In this document: positions 30,511 to 36,785 of the stretch, in pieces
How the letters are laid out: each line of letters starts with the position of its first letter
How positions within the stretch are numbered: the stretch's first letter is position 1
Assembly (NCBI GenBank): GCA_020846145.1
Contig: JADLEL010000066.1
Span: 1-36,785 of the forward strand
DNA length: 36,785 bases
Origin: Pirellulales bacterium
GTDB lineage: Bacteria; Planctomycetota; Planctomycetia; Pirellulales; Thermoguttaceae
Direction of reading: 5' to 3'
Program-made: the position numbers and the translations under genes
Notes under the pieces: model-generated
What the model was told of the DNA's origin: nothing
The model's input: the letters and a program-made list of their open reading frames with translations, nothing else
Databases searched by the model: none

Positions 30511-31086
30511 TCTGGTCCTCGCGCCCCATTCGAGCTGAAACGACGGGCGATGTATCCGTTCAGACTTTGATGCGGCAAGGCGACTGTCGCGCCAACGATG
30601 CCTTCCGGGATCGCGCAAGCTATGATAGCATAGTGCTTCGGAATTGAGGGATTGACAAGAGGAACAATCTCATGGATTTTTTGAAAAGGGATTGTTTTTT
30701 CCGGGAGATCAAAGGATTGAAGGAAGGAACGATCGCGAATAATGGCAATCCAACCGTTACCGGGCAATCGCCTTAAACCATTATCTCGTAACGGATTAAG
30801 ACGCATCGTGCTTGCGATGCGAGAAGACCGGCGATTTGCGAAAAACGAAATGATCCGTTTGCCCGCCTGCAAGATGTGCGGACCTTAGGCAACAACTCTT
30901 TGGAACCGATCTTTTCGATCGTTCCGGCGCAACGAAATGGGTAACCGTTCACAGGGGACGGTCCCGATTTTCGCGGCGCAAAAGATGATGGTGCCGTAAA
31001 AGTGCTTAATCGCCGCGAAAATGGGACTGTCCCCCTCGCGCCGCGCAAGAACCCTATTAACAAAAAGAATCGTAAGGAGAAGCATG
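30511..31086. other. Intergenic region upstream of htrA with a truncated REPIN-like element
   Basis: A 34-codon frame at 30672-30776 (MDFLKRDCFFREIKG start) has a weak AGAGGA upstream and is a doubtful small gene. GCATCGTGCTTGCGATGC (about 30803-30820) is a small hairpin. Positions 30941-31046 are the first half of the composite REPIN-like element (arms 30954-30977 and 31010-31034); the second module seen in the other copies is missing. Confidence 0.6.
30941..31046. repeat. REPIN-like element upstream of htrA
   Basis: GTAACCGTTCACAGGGGACG, the palindrome arms with GTCCCGATTTTCGCGG and CCGCGAAAATGGGACTGTCC, and CCCTCGCGCCGCGC. It ends about 40 bases before the htrA start, so it probably overlaps the promoter or leader. 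Confidence 0.8.
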
Positions 31087-32757
31087 ATGAGTTCGCATTC
31101 GTGCAATTGCAAAAGCAAGTCGAAATTGATGGCGTTGGGGACGCTTTCGTTGTTGGGATCGTTGGCGCTGTTGACGTTCGCGCTATCGAACGGTTTCGCC
31201 GGCGGCGATTCGCAGGCGCCGTGGTATGCGGATGACAATCCGCCGGCGAGTAAACCTTCCGCCCATTCGGCGACGCCCGTTTCCCTGAATTCGGAGCCGG
31301 CCGCGGAGCCGGCGAAAGACAGCGAGGCGGTGCATTTCGGGAAAATGCTGTCGAAGGCGTTCCACGAGGCCGCCATGAAGGCGCAGCCGGCGGTGGTGAT
31401 GATTACCAACCAACCGGCGGCCGCGAAGCAATCGGCGCGGGGAAAATCGTGGTCCGATGACGATTCCGAGGATTCGCCCTTCGGCATGCAAGGCTCGCCG
31501 TTCGGCGAACTGTTCAAGAGCAATCCCGAACTGCGGCGGTTTTTCAAGGAAATGCCTTCTCGGCCGGGATTGGGCGTTCCGCGCAGCGCCGTGGGAGCGG
31601 GATCGGGAGTGATCGTCGATCCGTCGGGCGTGATCTTGACGAATAACCACGTGGTCGCCGGCAACGGAAAGATCGTCGTCCGCTTGCAGGACGGCCGCGA
31701 ATTCAAGGCGAAGAGCGTGAAAACCGATCCGAAAACCGACGTCGCCATCCTTCGCATCGAAGGCGCCGGCAATCTGCCCGTCGCCAAACTCGGCAACAGC
31801 GACAAGGTGGGAATCGGCGATTGGGTGCTCGCACTGGGCCAGCCCTTCGGCCTGGAAGGAACCGTGACGGCGGGCATCGTCAGCGCGAAGGGGCGCGGAC
31901 TGGGCATCGCCGGCCGCGAGGACTTCATCCAAACCGACGCCGCCATCAATCCCGGCAACAGCGGCGGGCCGCTGGTCGATCTCGACGGCAAGGTTATCGG
32001 CATCAACACCGCCATTTCCACCAGCAGCGGCGGCAACCAGGGCGTGGGCTTCGCCGTGCCCATCAACCTGGCCAAGTGGGTCGGCGGAGAACTCGACGAG
32101 CACGGCGCGGTGCGGCGGGCTTACCTGGGCGTGATCATCCAGCCGATTACGCAGGCGCTCGCCGAGCAATTCAACGTGAAGGTCAAGGAGGGCGTGCTGG
32201 TAACCGACGTGCAGCCCGACTCGCCCGCCGCCAAGGCCGGCATCAAGCCCGGCGATATCGTGTTCGGGCCGTCGGGCAAGCGCGTCTCCAGCCCGAGCGA
32301 GTTGCAGGGACTGGTCGAGCGCGTCGCCATCGGCAGCAAGCAGACGTTCGAGATCCTCCGCGACGGCAAACGGATGTCGCTCGACGTAACCGTGAAGGAG
32401 ATGCCGGAGAACATCACCCTCGCCGAACGGGGCGAAATGCCTGTGCCCAAAGACGAATCGTCGAAATTCGAGAAGCTCGGCATCGGCGTGGAGAATCTCA
32501 CGCCGCAAGTGGCCGAGCAGTTGGGCATCAAAGCGGAGCAGGGCGTGGTGATCACCGAGGTGCGGCCCGGCAGCCCCGCCGACGCGGCGGGAATCCGGCC
32601 GGGGATGGTCATCGGCGAAGTCAATCGCCGCGCGGTCGAATCGGTGGGCGATTTCCGCAAGGCTTTGGCCGCCAAGCCGCTCGATAAAGGCGTCCTGCTG
32701 CTCCTTCGCACACCCGAAGGAAGCCGCTTCGTGGTGATCGCCGCGGATGGCGAATGA
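31087..32757 (+). CDS. htrA: HtrA/DegP-type serine protease with two PDZ domains
   Basis: Envelope protease/chaperone of 556 residues. An N-terminal membrane or signal segment (LMALGTLSLLGSLALLTFAL) covers about residues 14-33. The trypsin-like domain has an intact triad: His188 in TNNHVV, Asp218 in KTDVAIL, Ser292 in PGNSGGP. PDZ1 (YLGVIIQPI, VLVTDVQPDSPAAKAGI) and PDZ2 (GIGVENLTPQVAEQLGI, VVITEVRPGSPADAAGI) follow. A Cys-containing N-terminal stretch MSSHSCNCKSKSK precedes the anchor. Start: AAGGAG at 31074-31079 favours the second of two tandem ATGs (31087; the first is at 31084). Expected to handle misfolded envelope proteins. Confidence 0.93.
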   Translation: MSSHSCNCKSKSKLMALGTLSLLGSLALLTFALSNGFAGGDSQAPWYADDNPPASKPSAHSATPVSLNSEPAAEPAKDSEAVHFGKMLSKAFHEAAMKAQPAVVMITNQPAAAKQSARGKSWSDDDSEDSPFGMQGSPFGELFKSNPELRRFFKEMPSRPGLGVPRSAVGAGSGVIVDPSGVILTNNHVVAGNGKIVVRLQDGREFKAKSVKTDPKTDVAILRIEGAGNLPVAKLGNSDKVGIGDWVLALGQPFGLEGTVTAGIVSAKGRGLGIAGREDFIQTDAAINPGNSGGPLVDLDGKVIGINTAISTSSGGNQGVGFAVPINLAKWVGGELDEHGAVRRAYLGVIIQPITQALAEQFNVKVKEGVLVTDVQPDSPAAKAGIKPGDIVFGPSGKRVSSPSELQGLVERVAIGSKQTFEILRDGKRMSLDVTVKEMPENITLAERGEMPVPKDESSKFEKLGIGVENLTPQVAEQLGIKAEQGVVITEVRPGSPADAAGIRPGMVIGEVNRRAVESVGDFRKALAAKPLDKGVLLLLRTPEGSRFVVIAADGE

Positions 32758-33066
32758 GCGAATTGCGCGGCGTGGTGCGATTTACCGTTAGCCCCCCGTG
32801 AGGAACCGTAAAACAATAAGTTGCCGAAATCGTAGTAGGCACACTCCGTGTGCCGACTGTAAATTACGGCACACGGAGTGTGCCTACTACTTTCCAATTC
32901 GGTAATTTATTCCTTTACGACGACTTAGTGCACGGGGGGCGACTTTTTATCACCAGAATTATGCGAATTACGAATCTGTAAATTCCCCTCGGGATTCCAA
33001 CCGATTTGGGGAAGCGGCATTATGCCGCTCTTGCCCAATTCTCGCGTCGCGCGAATCGCCTGCCGG
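32758..33066. other. Convergent intergenic region
   Basis: Between htrA (plus) and the large surface-protein gene (minus). It holds a perfect inverted repeat (32832-32890) and nothing else recognisable. Confidence 0.7.
32832..32890. terminator. Perfect 23-bp inverted repeat, possible bidirectional terminator
   Basis: GTAGTAGGCACACTCCGTGT... (32832-32854) and its exact inverse (32868-32890) surround a 13-base loop. No U-run follows. It is equally likely a dispersed repeat; its position between convergent genes suits a transcript end. Confidence 0.5.
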
Positions 33067-36000
33067 TCAATCGCGGGCGACCAGGCGCGAATGGAGGTCA
33101 TTGACGGCTTTCTTGGCGAGCTTCTCCCGGTTGCGGGAATGCCGGCCGAGGAGCAGTTCGGAATCGATCGCCAGATCGTGCCGGAACTCCGCGACGATCG
33201 AGTCTAAAGCACGGCCGCGGGCGTTTTCGCCCTCCGACGCGGCGAGGGACGATTGCGTTGCCGCCTTCGCCAGGGAATCGGCCATTTCTTCATACGCCGA
33301 ATCATCGAGCCGCTCGGTTGCGGAGTTAAGCAACCGCTCGGCGAATGCAAGTTCGCGTCGATTATCGAAACTCGAGAGTTCGGCGTCGCTCGACCGGGCG
33401 AAAGGCGTTCCGACCAGGGTACTCTCCAGCAATCTCGCCGCCGGCACGATCTCCGAGAGGGAAGCAAGCCGGTTGAAAGCGGCGGGCGCCAGCCAGGGGA
33501 TTTCGGCCGCGAACGGCGCGGAAACCGCGAACGCCGGCGGGGCGATGGCAAGGCTTGCCTTGGAGACGGACGGCAATTCCGCAAGGAATCCGCCGTCGGC
33601 CGCATCCGCCACCATCGCCGCGCTCTCCTCGGTCGTCGATGCCGTGTAGCCGCTTGCCGGCGATTCCGGCGCTTCGCCGGGGAGTTGCGCCGCCGCACCC
33701 GCGGAATCGGCGGCGGAAGCTCCGGAGGATGGCGGCCCGATAATCAGCGATTCGGAGATGATCGAAACGGCCGTAAGTTCCGAGGTTCCTTGCACTTCGA
33801 CGGATGCGGATCGGAGGGGATTATTCTGGATGTGATAATTCCCGCCGGAGACGACGATCGAACCGAACGTCTCGCAGGATACGAAATCGTTGACGTTGTC
33901 CATGCGCGCCGCGCCGGCCGGGAACACGAGATTGTCTCCGGGCATGGGCTTCGCGTCTCCCACCCAATTCGCGCCCGTGGTCCAATTGTCGTCCGTGCCG
34001 CCGCCGTCCCACGTTACCGTGCGGATGCCGATCTGAATGCTTCCATCCACGAAGGTCCAAACCAGTCCGCCGGTGTCTTCGACGAGCCGCTGGACGTCGA
34101 GGGCCGTCGTTCCCAGGTCGGCCGCCGGATTCACCGCGAATTGCAGGTTGGCCATCGTGCCGCCCGGAGCGGTCGAGCCGTTTCCTTGCGTATTGTAGAA
34201 AACGACATAGACCGTGCCCGGCGTCGTATCGGGATTGGCCAGCACGGCCCATTCGGACGCCGGCCAGTAAGCGGTTCTCTCGACGCCGGAGAATTGCAGC
34301 TTCGCGGTATCGTAAGCCACGGCGAACGAGGCGCCGACCACGTTTACGCCCGCCTCGATGTCGATGTTGACGGGCACGCTCGCCACGCTGCCCCGCGCCG
34401 CCGTGATCGCGAGCGGAATGCTTATTTGGGGATCCACGCCGACCGTTCGATCCACGCGTCCGCCGGGGAGCACGGGGATGTTGGGAATTTCCGGAGTGGG
34501 AATGAGCACGATCTTCTGCGCCACGTAAGTGGCGTCCAAACTGGTAAGTTGGCCGTTGCCCGTCGTATCGCCCACGATCACCGGATCGGTCCAATCCGCA
34601 ATGTCGAAGCCCGAATTAAGGTCCACGACCACGCCCGAAATGCGGGCGGGGTCCAACGGCGAGTAGATGCCGTCGCCATCGACATCGCCGATGTACAACG
34701 CCTTGTGAACGGCATTGTCGCCTTTGGCTTGAATGCCGCCCTCGTTGACGTTGAGGTAGGTGATCTCGAGGACCTCGCTGTTGCCGTAAGGCGCCGCATC
34801 GGGCACGACTGCATTCAACTTGATCAAGTTGAGGTTGAGGCCCGAAAGGATGGTGGTGCCCGAAAGGCCCAGTTTCATCAAGCCGGGCGTGGTCAGGTTG
34901 GAAGTGAGAACCCAATCGAACGGCATTCCCGACGCGAGCGTGGCGGAATTGATCGTCAGGAGCGTCGGATCGTACTCGATCCACAAATCGACGGATTTTA
35001 CGCCCGCGGCGTTGTCGATGCGGATCGGAATGCCGTTGCTAGCCGTGGCGGGGAGATTCACGTTCTGGCCCGCGCCGCGGGTGAAGTCCGGCATGCTCAC
35101 CACGCGCGCGGTCGAAGATGACACGATAAAGGATGAAACGTAGTTGCCGCCGGGCGAAAAATCGCCGTTGCCGTCGAGCAAGGAGCCGGAAACGTCCTGC
35201 CAGGCATCCGCGCCGCTGACGAGCGTTACCGTATAGGTGTCGGCCGCCAGCACTCCGCCGGTCTTCACGAACGTCATGGTGTTCGCGGCGGCGTTCCAGA
35301 CCATCGAACCCCTCACGGCGCCCACCGTGCCGCCCACGACCGTGATGTCGGGCAAGTCGGCGGAAACGTCGATGCCGTCGTAGAGATTCAATTTCAACAG
35401 ATTCGCGGGTCGATTGAACTGCACGTCGAATCCGCTCGGATTCGTCGTGAAACTCGCCACGCGGAACGTGTTCTGGTTGACCGTTACGTCGAAACTCTTG
35501 CTATTCGCGCCGCCGTCGCCGTCATCGACCGTCACCGTTACGCCGGAGTAGGTGTGCGGCGTCGTGCCGGGCGTGTAAGTATGGCTGATCGTAAAGCTCC
35601 GCGTGCCGACGGAAAGCGGGTAGGTTTCCAACGGGCCGTCCTTCCAGTCGATCGTAACGGTATGAAGGTCCACCAAGCCGGGATCGGTGAAATTCACGGT
35701 CTGCGTGAACAATTCGCCGCTGAATGCCGTCGCGTTGGCGATGGCGCTGACGACCGGAGCCACGTTGTTCACCGCGATCGTGGAGAAGTATTCGCGATAC
35801 GAACCCGGAACGCCGAAGTCTCCGTCTTTATCGCGAATGGCCATGCGGACGGTCTTCGAGGGATCGTCGTTCAAGTACGTTCCCGGCACCGTAACCGAAT
35901 CCAGGGCCGAATCGACGATCTCGAACGTGCCGTTGTTGTCGAAATCGTAGGCGTAGAGGTAGCCGGCGCCGGCGTCGGCGGAGGAAACATCGCCCTGGCC

Positions 36001-36785
36001 GACGAACAACGCCAAACCGTTCGAGCCTTCGTTGACGGCGCCGCCGTTGAGCGGGATTGCCGTGGGCGCGACGTTGTTGACCGTGCGGCTCAGGGTGCCC
36101 GCGTTGGCGTGCCCGCCGTCTTCGTCCACCAACGTTACCCGAATGATGTCGGTTACGAGGGCGTTATCGTCGTAGAGGTGGGTTTTCGGTCCGCCCGAAG
36201 TGTAAGTGTTCGAGGTCGAGTCGCCCCAGAACACCAACCATTGCGTAACGGTGTCCGTTCCGGGATCGGTGATCGCACCCAGGGTCAACGTGTAAATCGA
36301 TCCTTCGTCGATGCTGCTCGCGCCGCTCAAAGCGATGGTCGGCTCCACGTCGATTACGACGATCGAGGCCGAAGCCGGGCTGCTCGCGCCCGAATCGTCG
36401 TCGGTAACCACGAGGCTGACGACGTAAGGTATCGCGCCGTTGTCGTTGGGGGTGAAGGTGAAGCTCGCAAAGCCGGCCCCCGTGCCGCTCAAACTGGCGT
36501 ACGGAGCGCCGTTCTTCGTCACCGTCCAGGCATACGAGAAGACATCCAAGGTGCCCGGATCGGTCACCGCGGCCGTAACCGTGATCGGCGTGCCTTCCGG
36601 ACTGGTGGCCGGAGCGCCGAGTATGGCGGCCGCGGGAGCGACGTTGGAAACCGTGGATGTCGCGGAGTCGGTATCGGTGTCCGTGTCGTCGTCGGTGAGC
36701 GTCGCGCCGATCGTATAAACGTCGCTGGGCGTGGCCGTGGGATTGTCGTCCAGGTACTGGTGCGTAAAGCTGAACGCGCCGCCCG
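33067..36785 (-). CDS. Giant extracellular protein with PKD-like, cohesin-like and dockerin modules (5' partial)
   Basis: The frame is open to the window edge, so the N terminus is missing; at least 1,238 residues are encoded here. From the edge toward the C terminus come at least three PKD/Calx-like modules joined by linkers of the type VNNVAPT or VNNVAPVVSA, with DDDSGA and DEDGG calcium-type motifs (36785 to about 35480). Then a beta module, a cohesin-like domain (about 35120-34700), a dockerin-type pair with GDVDGDGIYSPLD and GDTTGNGQLTSLDATYVAQK (about 34690-34510), and a second cohesin-like domain (about 34440-34060). A segment with WDGGGTDDNWTTGANW and an Ala/Ser-rich tail follow. It ends NREKLAKKAVNDLHSRLVARD, given by its last residues LHSRLVARD. 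Secreted or cell-surface; possibly adhesive or scaffold-forming. Confidence 0.85.
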   Translation of the reverse strand, partial: GGAFSFTHQYLDDNPTATPSDVYTIGATLTDDDTDTDTDSATSTVSNVAPAAAILGAPATSPEGTPITVTAAVTDPGTLDVFSYAWTVTKNGAPYASLSGTGAGFASFTFTPNDNGAIPYVVSLVVTDDDSGASSPASASIVVIDVEPTIALSGASSIDEGSIYTLTLGAITDPGTDTVTQWLVFWGDSTSNTYTSGGPKTHLYDDNALVTDIIRVTLVDEDGGHANAGTLSRTVNNVAPTAIPLNGGAVNEGSNGLALFVGQGDVSSADAGAGYLYAYDFDNNGTFEIVDSALDSVTVPGTYLNDDPSKTVRMAIRDKDGDFGVPGSYREYFSTIAVNNVAPVVSAIANATAFSGELFTQTVNFTDPGLVDLHTVTIDWKDGPLETYPLSVGTRSFTISHTYTPGTTPHTYSGVTVTVDDGDGGANSKSFDVTVNQNTFRVASFTTNPSGFDVQFNRPANLLKLNLYDGIDVSADLPDITVVGGTVGAVRGSMVWNAAANTMTFVKTGGVLAADTYTVTLVSGADAWQDVSGSLLDGNGDFSPGGNYVSSFIVSSSTARVVSMPDFTRGAGQNVNLPATASNGIPIRIDNAAGVKSVDLWIEYDPTLLTINSATLASGMPFDWVLTSNLTTPGLMKLGLSGTTILSGLNLNLIKLNAVVPDAAPYGNSEVLEITYLNVNEGGIQAKGDNAVHKALYIGDVDGDGIYSPLDPARISGVVVDLNSGFDIADWTDPVIVGDTTGNGQLTSLDATYVAQKIVLIPTPEIPNIPVLPGGRVDRTVGVDPQISIPLAITAARGSVASVPVNIDIEAGVNVVGASFAVAYDTAKLQFSGVERTAYWPASEWAVLANPDTTPGTVYVVFYNTQGNGSTAPGGTMANLQFAVNPAADLGTTALDVQRLVEDTGGLVWTFVDGSIQIGIRTVTWDGGGTDDNWTTGANWVGDAKPMPGDNLVFPAGAARMDNVNDFVSCETFGSIVVSGGNYHIQNNPLRSASVEVQGTSELTAVSIISESLIIGPPSSGASAADSAGAAAQLPGEAPESPASGYTASTTEESAAMVADAADGGFLAELPSVSKASLAIAPPAFAVSAPFAAEIPWLAPAAFNRLASLSEIVPAARLLESTLVGTPFARSSDAELSSFDNRRELAFAERLLNSATERLDDSAYEEMADSLAKAATQSSLAASEGENARGRALDSIVAEFRHDLAIDSELLLGRHSRNREKLAKKAVNDLHSRLVARD

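Noticed and set aside
30885..31050. Peptides GDSPIFAAIKHFYG at the ends of minus-strand frames near htrA and selA
   Set aside because: They are translations of the REPIN-like palindrome and occur wherever it does.
33253..35121. A 622-codon plus-strand frame opposite the giant surface protein
   Set aside because: Composition is that of a shadow frame; the minus strand carries clear modules.

Overview
The window comes from a GC-rich bacterial chromosome that looks planctomycetal (Planctomycetota, probably near Pirellulales). This is an inference from several traits seen together: a large surface protein with cohesin-like and dockerin-type modules, a decayed PEP-CTERM protein, a DUF58/von Willebrand A cluster, secreted HEAT/TPR and PQQ-propeller proteins, few strong Shine-Dalgarno sites, and many palindromic REPIN-like intergenic repeats. 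No rRNA or tRNA gene was seen.

Region 1 (1-4522) is a compact CRISPR island. A 492-residue Cas12f-type nuclease (1245-2723) is followed by a structured spacer that I read as its tracrRNA (about 2761-2890), then by a nine-repeat CRISPR array (2941-3503). No cas1, cas2 or cas4 is present. The island lies between two roughly 280-bp direct repeats (484-760 and 3633-3918) and is visibly A/T-richer than its surroundings. One of the eight spacers carries the conserved D-arm sequence of a bacterial tRNA-Leu. This is the most interesting part of the window.

Region 2 (4523-10517, minus strand) holds a DUF58 protein, a membrane-anchored vWA/glutamine-amidotransferase-like protein with a REPIN-like palindrome inside its reading frame, and two secreted proteins of unknown function. 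Region 3 (10923-15527, plus strand) holds a secreted HEAT/TPR protein, an alpha/beta hydrolase and selA, the bacterial selenocysteine synthase gene.

Region 4 (15967-24060, plus strand) resembles a gamma-glutamylated-amine catabolic operon: an ethanolamine-type APC permease, a PuuA-like glutamine synthetase homologue, a PuuD-like hydrolase, a short-chain dehydrogenase and an aldehyde dehydrogenase. It is split between the synthetase and hydrolase genes by about 2 kb of foreign-looking DNA carrying a DUF4855 gene and a decayed PEP-CTERM gene on the opposite strand.

Region 5 (24173-32757) carries small membrane proteins, a URO-D-like gene remnant, a stand-alone HIRAN-domain protein, a PQQ-like propeller protein, trmB and an HtrA/DegP-type protease. 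The window ends inside a very large minus-strand extracellular protein (33067 to the edge). At least eight families of inverted-repeat elements fill the gaps between genes.
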